Of a stretch of DNA of 64,000 nucleotides, positions 18,515 through 26,598 are shown piece by piece (position 1 is the stretch's first letter; each line of letters opens with the position of its first letter). Made by a program: the position numbers and the translations under genes. The notes under the pieces are model-generated. The model worked only from the letters and a program-made list of their open reading frames with translations. It had not been told where the DNA came from and did no database searches. The DNA comes from Streptomyces capillispiralis (lineage in GTDB: Bacteria; Actinomycetota; Actinomycetes; Streptomycetales; Streptomycetaceae): the NCBI RefSeq assembly GCF_007829875.1, contig NZ_VIWV01000001.1:62001-126000 (forward strand), read 5' to 3'.

Positions 18515-19000
18515 TCAGGCCTCCTCGCCGGCGCGGCCCTCTCCGGCCATGTACCGCCAGACGAGGGCGTGGGCCAGGATGATCAGGACGATCAGCAGGA
18601 GTGCCTCGGTCTGGATGGGGCGCAGATCGACGTGGCGGGCGAGGTCGGGGAAGGCCCCGACGACGGCGATCAGGGCGTAGAGCAGTGCGGCGGCGGCCTG
18701 TTGCCAGATGAGGAAGTGGTGGCCGCGGGCGCGGGCCAGCAGCCGCAGGGTGGACGCGCAGCCGATCACGGAGAGGGCGATGAAGGCCCCGCGCCAGATG
18801 CTCGGCTGTTCGGTGCCGCCGACCTGGGCGAACAGACCCATGACGGCGGGCAGCAGAAAGGACAGGTAGATCCCGCCGACGACGCGGCGCAGCCGGCGGT
18901 CGCGCATCCAGTCGGCGTGGCTCTGGACGACGTTCCACCACAGGCCGACCAGGGTGAAGCAGGTGGTGGAGAAGAGCGCGTAGAAGGTGCTGACATCCAT
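18515..19000 (-). CDS. small membrane protein, unknown function
   Basis: The 161-aa product has about five hydrophobic helices: FYALFSTTCFTLVGLWWNVV, IYLSFLLPAVMGLFA, GAFIALSVIGCASTLRLLA, IWQQAAAALLYALIAVVGAF and ALLLIVLIILAHALVW. Basic clusters (RDRRLRR) fit an internal loop. I do not recognise a transport or enzyme motif. It is transcribed away from the peptidoglycan hydrolases, 283 bp downstream of their last gene, and the gap holds one copy of an interspersed repeat. Confidence 0.75.
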   Translation of the reverse strand: MDVSTFYALFSTTCFTLVGLWWNVVQSHADWMRDRRLRRVVGGIYLSFLLPAVMGLFAQVGGTEQPSIWRGAFIALSVIGCASTLRLLARARGHHFLIWQQAAAALLYALIAVVGAFPDLARHVDLRPIQTEALLLIVLIILAHALVWRYMAGEGRAGEEA

Positions 19001-19140
19001 GAACGACGAGAGTGGCAGCGCCCCCGCCGCCGCGAGGGCTCACACGCCCGGCAGCCGTCGAGCGCCGCCGGTACGGGCTAGGGTCGGTCGCTTGGACCAG
19101 GTCGGCTGAGGGAGACCGCGCCTCTCGGCCCACCCGAGCG

Positions 19141-19171
19141 GGATGCGCGTGCCACGCCCCGCGACGCCGAC
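19141..19171. repeat. interspersed 31-bp element, copy 1
   Basis: This matches 49056-49086 at 29 of 31 positions; the first 23 are identical (from GGATGCGCGTGCCACG). It contains the dyad GCGTG-C-CACGC (19147-19157) and is flanked by GGGATG (19140-19145) and CATCCC (19171-19176), which can pair. It lies 108 nt downstream of the M23 peptidase stop. No transposase is nearby. Confidence 0.65.
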
Positions 19172-19283
19172 ATCCCAAGGACAGGCCCCGAGGGCCGGCC
19201 CTCTCCGGCGGAACCCGAGCCGGCCGCTCACGGGGGTCCCGCCGGACGTCCGGCGCGTCGCGGGCCGGGCGGGGTCGTCACGG

Positions 19284-19928
19284 CTACCAGGTGGGTGACA
19301 CGTCGGTTCCGAAGCCGCCGCCCGCCGGGCGCTTCTCGAAGTGGAGATGGGGGCCGGTGGCGTTGCCGGTGGAGCCGACCTCTCCGATCTTCTGTCCGGC
19401 CTTGACCGACCCCCGTTTCACGGTCTGTTCGGAGAGGTGGCAGTACCAGTAGTCGAACCCTCCGGCGCGCAGCACGAGGAAGTCACCGAAACTGCGGTCG
19501 AACCCGCTGCGGACGAGGGAACCGGCGAGCACCGCGACACAGGGTGTGCCGTTCGGAGCGGCGTAGTCGGCGCCGGTGTGGTAGCCCAGGCTCCAGTGCG
19601 GCCCCTTCACCCGGTAGGCGGTCGTGACACGGTGTCCGGGTACGGGAGAGGCGACACGGCCACCGGCAGCGGGCGGCGGTGCCGGGACGCGGAGCCGGTC
19701 CCAGGAGGTCTTGCCCGGGATGCCGTTGGCGTCGGCCCCCTCGAATCCGATCTTGCGCTGCCAGGCGGCGTACGACTGCTGGTCGGCTTCCGTCCACTCG
19801 GGTCCGGGGCCCGTACGGTACTTCCCGCACCCTTCCGCCACCAGACGCTTGCCCATCGAGGCGATCATGGGACTGCGTTGTCCCTCGTGGAAAAATCTCG
19901 CTCCTGGGAACTGCGCCAACGCGGGCAT
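19284..19928 (-). CDS. leaderless M23 endopeptidase with peptidoglycan-binding module
   Basis: Product 214 aa. Residues 1-82 form a binding module (FPGARFFHEGQRSP...QQSYAAWQRKIGFEGADANG...SWDRL) that also occurs at the C-terminus of the next hydrolase. Residues 95-214 are a LytM/M23 zinc endopeptidase: H117 and D121 in YHTGADYAAPNG, H164 in YWYCHLSE, and H194/H196 in GPHLHFE. It should cut peptidoglycan cross-bridges. There is no signal peptide or membrane anchor, as in phage endolysins. The start has AAAGGAG upstream. It lies 252 bp after the amidase-like gene on the same strand, so both may be expressed together. Phage or tailocin origin, or a role in mother-cell lysis, are possible. Confidence 0.85.
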   Translation of the reverse strand: MPALAQFPGARFFHEGQRSPMIASMGKRLVAEGCGKYRTGPGPEWTEADQQSYAAWQRKIGFEGADANGIPGKTSWDRLRVPAPPPAAGGRVASPVPGHRVTTAYRVKGPHWSLGYHTGADYAAPNGTPCVAVLAGSLVRSGFDRSFGDFLVLRAGGFDYWYCHLSEQTVKRGSVKAGQKIGEVGSTGNATGPHLHFEKRPAGGGFGTDVSPTW

Positions 19929-20180
19929 GGCCCTGCTCCTTTCACCGAAGGGCCGGATGACTTCTCGCCGAGGGGCCGGACCGCGCTGCGGACGGACTGC
20001 GGGGAGGCACGACGCGAGGGTGCCTCGGCCGGGCCGTGCGTCCGCCGGCCGGTCACCGTCGTCCTACCTCCACCATGCGCCCGGGGCGCAGCACGCGCAA
20101 TCCCGGAAACCCGCTGGCCACCGGGTCTCTGACGGTACGTCCGTCCACGCCGCGGGCCGCGTGGGAACTCCCCGCCGGGG

Positions 20181-21029
20181 TCACGCACGGGGGACCTCCA
20201 GCCTGTCCCAGCTGACCTGTCCGGGCACGCCGTCGGCGGCGTCCCCCTCGAAGCCCAGCTTCTGCTGCCAGGCGGCGTACGACCTCACGTCGCCCGCTCC
20301 CCACACGTCGGCGGGGGCGCCGGCGGTGTAGCGGTCGCAGTCCTCGGCGACGAGCCGGCCGTGCAGGGCCGCGATGACGGGCGACCTGCGTCCCGCCTGG
20401 AAGAACGACGCACCGGGGAACGGCTCGAACCGGGGGCGGGCGGACACGAAGGCGGGCCAGGAACCCGGGTCGACGTGGTCGTTCTCCGGGACGTGCGCAT
20501 GGGCGTACCAGCCGCCCCGCGACCTCCATGTGGCCGCCGGAGCGGTGTTGCGGGTCAGGGAGGTCGGGCGGCCCATGGGCCAGACGTCCGGTACGCCCCA
20601 GGACCCGGCCCATGCCTGGAGGTCGGCCCAGCCCTCGCAGGGAGTGTCGACCAGCCTGGCGAACACCTTGCCGCCGAGGCGGCAGTGCGGGAAGAACAGG
20701 GCCTCGATCTGGATGACGACCTGGCCGGCCCGGTTGGTCCGGGTGCCGCCCGCCGCGTCGAACAGGGCCTTGCTGCGGGAAGTGGCGGGGAAGAACTGGG
20801 CGAACGCTCCGGTGAAGGGATCCCAGAGGATGTGCGGGGCCCGGCCTTGTCCGCTGCCGGTGAAGAAGCCCTTGAGGCGGGCGAAGGGGACCAGATCGGC
20901 AGGAGCCGTGGCGGTGGCGGACCGGTCCGCGGTGATGTGCGCGATCGCCTTCGCCGGGAAGCCGGTGTCACAGGGCGCGTGGTCCCCGAGGTCCGCCTTG
21001 ATGGCTTGGGGCATCCATGGGTGGGGCAT
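20181..21029 (-). CDS. leaderless amidase-like peptidoglycan hydrolase with binding module
   Basis: Product 282 aa. Residues about 25-190 resemble a PGRP/Amidase_2 N-acetylmuramoyl-L-alanine amidase: AIAHITADRS (H31, zinc position), HILWDPFTGAFAQF, TRTNRAGQVVIQIEA and HAHVPENDHVDPGSW (H179, D187 region). Residues about 200-282 carry the same module as the M23 protein (FPGASFFQAGRRSPVIAALH...YAAWQQKLGFEGDAADGVPG). No signal peptide is present. The start at 21029 is preceded by GGAAGGACT; an upstream ATG at 21137 gives an Arg-rich extension and is not favoured. Similar proteins are seen in Streptomyces genomes and as phage lysins. Exact bond specificity cannot be fixed from sequence. Confidence 0.75.
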   Translation of the reverse strand: MPHPWMPQAIKADLGDHAPCDTGFPAKAIAHITADRSATATAPADLVPFARLKGFFTGSGQGRAPHILWDPFTGAFAQFFPATSRSKALFDAAGGTRTNRAGQVVIQIEALFFPHCRLGGKVFARLVDTPCEGWADLQAWAGSWGVPDVWPMGRPTSLTRNTAPAATWRSRGGWYAHAHVPENDHVDPGSWPAFVSARPRFEPFPGASFFQAGRRSPVIAALHGRLVAEDCDRYTAGAPADVWGAGDVRSYAAWQQKLGFEGDAADGVPGQVSWDRLEVPRA

Positions 21030-21554
21030 GGTGAGTCCTTCCCTCTGCGCCCCGCACATGGTCTCGGGGTGCGGCGCGAGAGAAACGGGAAGCGGGCGCC
21101 GGACGGACCACGGGCCGTGCGGGAGACCCTCCCGCACTTCCTACGATGCGACCGGCCGGGGGCTGCGGCAACCATTGAAACCCGGACCAAGTGGTGTGCC
21201 GGTACGCCCTTTGCCGCCGCGGTCGTTGGGCGGTGACGGGCGGCACGGGCCGCTGTTCACCGGGCGCACCGCGGAAGCGTCACGCGTTCCGCGGGACGGT
21301 CCGCGGGACGGGACCGACGACGACGTCCGGCGAGCGCGCGACGAAGGCGTGCGTGCGGGTGCGCGCGGTGCCGGGCCCCGGAACAACGGCTGGACAGCGG
21401 CCCGGTGGTCCCGTTGCGGGATGCGGCGGACAGGAGAAGAGTGGAGGCATACGGGCTCTGCATCCTTCGAGCTCCACGTCTTCCGGAGCCGCCGTCAGCG
21501 GGAAGGATCCGCGGCGGACGAAGCAGCACAGCGCCGACCGTATCCGGAACCATC
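21030..21554. other. 525-bp divergent intergenic region
   Basis: Lies between the amidase-like gene (minus) and the exported repeat protein (plus). Several overlapping open frames on both strands have no ribosome binding sites. Promoters for both neighbours must be here, but I cannot place hexamers with confidence. Confidence 0.4.
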
Positions 21555-23099
21555 ATGACCAGAATCTCCCGGCGACACCTCCTCCACGCGTCCAGCGCAT
21601 CCCTTCTGGCCGCAGCGCTCGCGTTGCCGGCAGGTCTGTCGATGGCCGCCGCACAGCCTCAGAGCGCGAACGGGAGCCTTGCCGGACTGCCGGCCCAGAC
21701 CACCGAACCTCCGTCGTCCCCCGTTGCTCCGCCGCCCTCTCCGCCGCCTTCCCCACCGCCCTCCCCGCCGGGCGATCCGACGGAGCCGACGGAGCCGACG
21801 GAGCCCACGGAGCCCACGACGGCCCCCACCTCCCCACCGGACTCCGAACCGACGTCCGGGACGGCGGAGCCGACGCCCTCCACGACCGATCCCTCCACCA
21901 CGCCGAGCGACCCCTCCGACACCTCGCCGCCGCCGGGCACGGGTGACACGGACGCGGAGACGTCCGAACCGCCGCCGGAGCAGACGGCGAAGATCGAGGA
22001 GACGGTGGCGACCCTGAGCGAGGAGAAGGAACGCGTCCCCGAAACGCTCACGGCGACCGTGGACAAACTGATCGACATCGTCGACACGGTCGAGGACCCG
22101 GCGGAGATGCCGCAGGACCGGGAGGGAGTCACCGAGAGCGCGGAGAACCTGACCACCGCGCTGGCCGCCATCAACGACCCGGAAACCCCTCCCCAGCTGC
22201 AGAAGGAACTGACCACGATCGTGAAGCAGGTCACGACGACGCTCGAGGTGGTCAACGTGGCCGAGGTGCCGCCCGAAGACCGGTCGCTGCTCCTGCTGGT
22301 GGTCAAACGGACCACCGCCACGCTGGACGTCATCTGTGATCCCAAGACACCGCCGGAGACACGGGACCGGATGATCGCCATCATGAAGGACTCGGTCTAC
22401 GTCGCGAAGATGACTCCGAACGGGGCGGGGGCCGATTCGCCGGACCGGAGCCAGAGCCCTCCCGGGACCAGGATTCCCCGGGAGTCCACGGTGAACACGC
22501 TGCTGCTGGTGAGCTCCTCCGAGGACATCATGGGCGACCGGCGGACGCCCGCGAGGGAACGGGACCGGCTGGCGGACATCACCCATCAGGTCAGCGCGCT
22601 GCTGAGGAAGGCCAGTGACCCCGGGACGTCGCAGAAGGAACGCTCCGAGGTGGCGGAGGAACTGGAGAAGAAGACCGCGCGCATGAAGGACCAGCAGGAG
22701 CAGTCCGCGTCCGCCCGCAAGGGCGCGGAGGTGTCGCTGGGCAAGGCCGCGGCGTTCTGCACCAGCGCCATCTTCGAGTCCACCCGTGAGTCCGCTCTCG
22801 TGCAGGGGCTGAGGAAGCTGATTCCCCCGAAGTGGGAGGCAGAAGGGGTCAAGGACTTCTGGAAGGCGAAGGAGATGAACGACGAGACGCTCGACGTCCT
22901 CGCCCAGCTGCGGAACAACGAGCACACCCACGGCCCGTTCGAGGTCGTGGAGATCGTCACCGAACTCGCCGAGATCGTCCCGTACGACAGGCTGTTCGGG
23001 AGTCTGGGAGGCTCCGCCCTGTCCTGCAAGCAGACCGCCTCCTACCTGGACGAGAGGTTCGGGATCACGGTCGGCACCTGGCTCACCAGGAGCGGGTGA
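21555..23099 (+). CDS. Tat-exported protein with Pro-rich stalk and helical repeats
   Basis: Product 514 aa. The N-terminus TRISRRHLLHASSASLL is a twin-arginine-type signal with a hydrophobic core and cleavage near AAAQPQ (about residue 35). Residues about 55-150 are a Pro/Ser/Thr/Glu-rich stalk (PPSPPPSPP, then EPT repeats). From about 155 to 300 are roughly 27-30-residue amphipathic repeats with the theme T-TL-VI-DPxTPPE-R--L--IVK (INDPETPPQLQKELTTIVKQ, ICDPKTPPETRDRMIAIMKD). A charged coiled-coil segment (about 365-410) precedes a globular tail with two cysteines. I do not know the family. It ends 5 bp before the convergent membrane-protein gene. An extracellular or wall-spanning role is inferred. 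The ribosome binding site is weak. Confidence 0.8.
   Translation: MTRISRRHLLHASSASLLAAALALPAGLSMAAAQPQSANGSLAGLPAQTTEPPSSPVAPPPSPPPSPPPSPPGDPTEPTEPTEPTEPTTAPTSPPDSEPTSGTAEPTPSTTDPSTTPSDPSDTSPPPGTGDTDAETSEPPPEQTAKIEETVATLSEEKERVPETLTATVDKLIDIVDTVEDPAEMPQDREGVTESAENLTTALAAINDPETPPQLQKELTTIVKQVTTTLEVVNVAEVPPEDRSLLLLVVKRTTATLDVICDPKTPPETRDRMIAIMKDSVYVAKMTPNGAGADSPDRSQSPPGTRIPRESTVNTLLLVSSSEDIMGDRRTPARERDRLADITHQVSALLRKASDPGTSQKERSEVAEELEKKTARMKDQQEQSASARKGAEVSLGKAAAFCTSAIFESTRESALVQGLRKLIPPKWEAEGVKDFWKAKEMNDETLDVLAQLRNNEHTHGPFEVVEIVTELAEIVPYDRLFGSLGGSALSCKQTASYLDERFGITVGTWLTRSG
21782..21817. repeat. tandem 9-bp coding repeat (Glu-Pro-Thr)
   Basis: Four 9-bp units (GGAGCCGAC twice, then GGAGCCCAC twice) encode Glu-Pro-Thr repeats in the stalk of the Tat-exported protein. 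Copy number could vary between strains. Confidence 0.75.
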
Positions 23100-23104
23100 C
23101 CGGG

Positions 23105-24559
23105 TCACACCCCGGCGGATTTCAGCAGTTCGGCCGCGGAGATCTCCGAATCGGCGCGGGCCCGCGCGGTTCCGTATCGCTCCAGCTCCCGCCGTTCCTC
23201 CCGGTAGTCGGCCGACCCGACGAAATTGAAGGGGAAGGACGATATCGAGGATATGATGCCACCCCCCGGGGACCAGACGGACGTCACATAACGCGGTTTG
23301 CGCGTGACGTTGATCAGGTTGTTGTTGTGCCGAACCCTTCCGCGGAATATGAGCTGCCCACCGCACACCACCGGGTCGCAGTAGTAGCGCCTGTCGCGTT
23401 CGTTCCACGAGAGGTGGGGGAACCTGAACTGTTCCACATCAAGTTTCCCCCGGTCTTTTCTCATGTACGAGATCTGCAGTTCGGCACTCAGCGTGTCGTA
23501 TCCGATGTCCTCGGGAATCTGGAACACCCTTCGCATGGCGTACTCCTGCCCGACGTCGAGCGAGTTGCCCAGGTCGTAGAAGCGTCCGCTGCTAATCGTG
23601 GTGTAGCGGAGCTGGTCGACGAAGACCTCGCCCTCACCCTCGCCCACCCCCCGCCTTTCCACGCTCTCCCGCCACTCCGTCAGCAGGTCCCCCTCGCTCT
23701 TGGAATAAAGGGCGACCCTGCCGCGGACCGTGTAGATGTTGTTGATGATGTACACCGGAATTCCTCCGGTGTTCTTCATGTGAATCGTCAGCGGAACGTG
23801 GACGAAGGGGAGGTTGACGTCTTTCCACGCCTTGCCGAATTCCACCTTCAGGGAGAAGTGCATGGGGGCGGCCGCGGGCTGGTACATGGTGGAATAGGCG
23901 AGGCTCACCGCCGTCAGCAGCGCCGTGGCGACCACTCCGGCGGCGAATCTCTTGGGCTGCGGCACCCCCTTCCACGATTTGTGGCGCACCAGCAGGAGGA
24001 GCGCCCACAGGGACCAGCACAGGGCGGGGACGTACACCAGCAGATGGCGTGTGTACTCCTTCTCCTCGAACCAGAGGAGAAGGAGGAGGCTGTCGGTGGC
24101 CAGCACCATCATGACCCCCAGCAGAGCGACGGCTCCGGAGGCCCTGAACTGGTGTCTGCCCCAGTAGTCCAGTGCCGCGACGGCGGCGATCCCCAGCACC
24201 GCCCCCGAGAGGACGAACAGCACGCCGGTCATGCGCTGCGCGAAGGTCAGGGCCCCCGAGGCGTCCGGCCACCCGATGACCGTGTTGTACACCATGGAGA
24301 CGAGCAGCCCCACCGCCATCAGGAACATGATCGCGCGTCTTCGCCAGGGGTGGTCGGGCCAGGTCCCGCTGTCACCGCCGCGCCAGAATATGGATGCCGG
24401 ATCGTCCAGGTCCATGGTCGCCGGATAGCCGCGGCGGCCGAGTATCCTGCGCAGCTCCGCCGGCGACCAGGCGCTGCCGGCCTGCTGGCCGCCGATGACG
24501 ACGCGGCGCAGACCACGGCTGTCCGGCGGCTCCACGACGACCCATGGGCGGATGCTCAT
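23105..24559 (-). CDS. membrane-anchored protein of unknown function, lower GC
   Basis: Product 484 aa. Residues 75-220 hold five hydrophobic helices (for example AIMFLMAVGLLVSMVYNTVI and LLVYVPALCWSLWALLLLV). The C-terminal 260 residues are soluble and beta-rich with an exposed-domain look (VPLTIHMKNTGGIPVYIINN, YYCDPVVCGGQLIFRGRV). I do not recognise the family. The 3' half (about 23.2-24.1 kb) uses noticeably more A/T-ending codons (AAT, ATA, GAA, TTT) than its neighbours, suggesting transfer from another source. The start is ATG 24559, with GTG 24565 as an alternative. It converges on the Tat-exported protein gene with a 5-bp gap and diverges from Sir2. Confidence 0.75.
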   Translation of the reverse strand: MSIRPWVVVEPPDSRGLRRVVIGGQQAGSAWSPAELRRILGRRGYPATMDLDDPASIFWRGGDSGTWPDHPWRRRAIMFLMAVGLLVSMVYNTVIGWPDASGALTFAQRMTGVLFVLSGAVLGIAAVAALDYWGRHQFRASGAVALLGVMMVLATDSLLLLLWFEEKEYTRHLLVYVPALCWSLWALLLLVRHKSWKGVPQPKRFAAGVVATALLTAVSLAYSTMYQPAAAPMHFSLKVEFGKAWKDVNLPFVHVPLTIHMKNTGGIPVYIINNIYTVRGRVALYSKSEGDLLTEWRESVERRGVGEGEGEVFVDQLRYTTISSGRFYDLGNSLDVGQEYAMRRVFQIPEDIGYDTLSAELQISYMRKDRGKLDVEQFRFPHLSWNERDRRYYCDPVVCGGQLIFRGRVRHNNNLINVTRKPRYVTSVWSPGGGIISSISSFPFNFVGSADYREERRELERYGTARARADSEISAAELLKSAGV

Positions 24560-24672
24560 GACCACAGGCTCGGACCCGCGCCGGCATCGTGCACGCGGGG
24601 CTACCCCGTTTGCCGTCGTCCGCCCGCCCGTGACGCGGGCGTCCGGCGCGGCCCGTTGCGTACTCTTGCGGC

Positions 24673-25572
24673 ATGCGCATGCGCCCCACCCTGAGCTGGA
24701 CGCCCGAGGGAGACCTGCCGCCGGGCACCACGGATCCGGCTCCGGTCGCCGACGCCCTGAGTGCCGGCGGTGTGCTGGTGCTCAGCGGGGCGGGCATCTC
24801 CACGGAGTCGGGCATCCCGGACTACCGGGGTGAGGGCGGCAGCCTGAGCCGGCACACCCCGATGACATACCAGGACTTCACGGCCGCCGCCGAGGCCCGG
24901 CGCCGGTACTGGGCGCGCAGCCATCTCGGCTGGCGCACCTTCGGCCGGGCCCTGCCCAACGCCGGGCACCGGGCGGTGGCCGCGTTCGGACGGCACGGAC
25001 TGCTCTCCGGTGTGATCACGCAGAACGTCGACGGTCTGCACCAGGCCGCCGGCAGCGAGGGCGTCGTGGAGCTCCACGGGAGCCTGGACCGGGTGGTGTG
25101 CCTGTCCTGCGGCGCCCGCAGCGCGCGCCGGGAACTCGCCCGGCGGCTGGAGGAGGCCAACCCGGACTTCCGGCCGGTGGCCGCGGGCATCAACCCGGAC
25201 GGTGACGCCGACCTCACCGACGACCAGGTGGGGGACTTCCGTGTGGTGCCCTGCGCGGTCTGCGGCGGCGTCCTCAAGCCGGACGTGGTGTTCTTCGGCG
25301 AGGCCGTCCCGCCGGCGCGGGTCGAGCACTGCCGTGAGCTGGTCCGCGCGGCGACCGCGCTGCTGGTCCTGGGCTCCTCGCTGACGGTGATGTCCGGGCT
25401 GCGGTTCGTACGGCAGGCGGCCCAGGCCGGCAAGCCGGTGCTGATCGTCAACCGGGACGTGACACGGGGCGACCGGCACGCGCTCACCCGGGTCGCGCTG
25501 CCCCTGGGCGCGACCCTCACCGCCGTCGCCGGGCGGCTGGGCATCCCCGTCGACGACCAGGCACCGGCCTGA
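24673..25572 (+). CDS. Sir2-family NAD-dependent protein deacylase
   Basis: The 299-aa product has every sirtuin hallmark: GAGIS (39-43), GIPDYRG, TQNVDGLH (116-123), catalytic His135 in ELHGSLD, a zinc site of C143/C146 (CLSCG) and a second CxxC (PCAVCGG), PDVVFFGE and GSSLTV. It should remove acyl groups from lysine using NAD, probably on metabolic enzymes. The length is slightly above the usual 240-280 aa because of an insertion between the zinc-binding pairs. The start ATG 24673 (or 24679) has almost no ribosome binding site, so a leaderless or nearly leaderless mRNA is possible. It diverges from the membrane-protein gene. Confidence 0.92.
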   Translation: MRMRPTLSWTPEGDLPPGTTDPAPVADALSAGGVLVLSGAGISTESGIPDYRGEGGSLSRHTPMTYQDFTAAAEARRRYWARSHLGWRTFGRALPNAGHRAVAAFGRHGLLSGVITQNVDGLHQAAGSEGVVELHGSLDRVVCLSCGARSARRELARRLEEANPDFRPVAAGINPDGDADLTDDQVGDFRVVPCAVCGGVLKPDVVFFGEAVPPARVEHCRELVRAATALLVLGSSLTVMSGLRFVRQAAQAGKPVLIVNRDVTRGDRHALTRVALPLGATLTAVAGRLGIPVDDQAPA

Positions 25573-25694
25573 CCACCGCGGCACGCCCACCGACGACCGG
25601 ACGGCACGGCGTCCCCTCCTCCTGACGGGCCCTGATCGTTCCGGCCCCGCGTCCGTCCCTCAGGTCGGTGCGGGGAGGCCGTCGTGCTCCACTC

Positions 25695-25733
25695 TTGACA
25701 GGGTCACGTCGATCGCTTGTATGGTCCAGTCCA
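25695..25733 (+). promoter_or_regulatory. LPMO promoter with chitinase-type box
   Basis: A perfect -35 TTGACA (25695-25700) is followed 16-17 nt later by TTGTAT (25717-25722) as a weak -10. Overlapping the -10 is TGGTCCAGTCCA (25722-25733), close to the TGGTCCAGACCT repeats I recall in Streptomyces chitinase promoters and to DasR-type sites. It lies about 190 bp upstream of the LPMO start; the rest of the 25573-25921 gap shows no gene. Confidence 0.6.
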
Positions 25734-25921
25734 ACAGAACTCGCCGCTCCACTTCGGGAGTTGATCCCTCGCGGGCCCCGACCACATCCCCGCGGGGACG
25801 GTGAGTGCGCGCTGCCTTCGCGCCTCTTGGCCCCACCCACGAGCGGTCGTCCTGACACGTGCGGTCCCCCCACTCACGGCCACGCGGGTCCCGCGGACGA
25901 TCCGAAGTGAAGGAGTTCCTC

Positions 25922-26440
25922 ATGCGTACCAGCAAGAAGACGGCCGTGCTGATCGGCGCGGCTCTCGCCCCCGTCGTCGCCGTCTGTCTCCCCGCCTCCT
26001 CGGCGAGCGCCCACGGCTACATCTCCGATCCGCCCAGCCGCCAGGCCCAGTGCGCCGCGGGCACCGTCTCCTGCGGGGACATCACCTACGAACCGCAGAG
26101 CGTCGAAGGGCCCAAGGGGCTGACCAGTTGCAGCGGCGGCAACAGCCGCTTCGCCGAACTGGACGACGACGGCAAGGGCTGGGCCGTCACACCGGTCCCG
26201 AAGAACGCCACGTTCTCGTGGAAGCTCACCGCACGGCACGCGACCACCACCTGGGAGTACTACGCCGGCGGTCAGCGGATCGCGCTGTTCGACGACGGAG
26301 GGGCCCAGCCCGGCGAAGTGGTGAACCACCAGGTCGACTTCGGCGGTCTCACCGGGCAGCAGAAGGTGCTCGCCGTGTGGAACGTGGCCGACACCGACAA
26401 CGCCTTCTACGCCTGCATCGACGTCAACGTCGGCGGCTGA
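25922..26440 (+). CDS. secreted AA10 lytic polysaccharide monooxygenase
   Basis: The 172-aa precursor has a signal peptide (MRTSKKTAVLIGAALAPVVA, then SASA) that leaves His31 at the mature N-terminus (HGYISDPPSRQAQCAAG). His31 and His106 (TARHATTTWEYY) form the copper histidine brace of AA10 enzymes, which oxidatively cut chitin or cellulose. There is no carbohydrate-binding module; the short single-domain form and N-terminal HGYI..PxSR are typical of the chitin-active CHB-type enzymes. The start follows GAAGGAG by a good distance. The promoter box upstream fits chitin or GlcNAc control. Confidence 0.93.
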   Translation: MRTSKKTAVLIGAALAPVVAVCLPASSASAHGYISDPPSRQAQCAAGTVSCGDITYEPQSVEGPKGLTSCSGGNSRFAELDDDGKGWAVTPVPKNATFSWKLTARHATTTWEYYAGGQRIALFDDGGAQPGEVVNHQVDFGGLTGQQKVLAVWNVADTDNAFYACIDVNVGG

Positions 26441-26521
26441 CCTCCGGCCGGAGCCACTGCGCGCCTCGGTTTTGGTGCCGGCTGCACCTACCGGCGCCTC
26501 GCACAGCCCCTGGGCGTGGAG

Positions 26522-26546
26522 CCCGGCGGCAACCCCAGCCGCCGGG
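26522..26546. terminator. hairpin between LPMO and protease genes
   Basis: CCCGGCGGC (26522-26530) pairs with GCCGCCGGG (26538-26546) around a 7-nt loop, in the gap between two convergent genes. Confidence 0.6.
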
Positions 26547-26598
26547 AACCGCCCGGCCGCCCGGTCCGCCGGGCAGCCGGGCAGCCGGGCGTCCCCGG

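Noticed and set aside
21495..23408. Minus-strand open frame opposite the Tat-exported protein
   Set aside because: Composition is a mirror of the sense repeats (Arg/Gly/Leu runs); the sense product has a signal peptide and ordered repeats.
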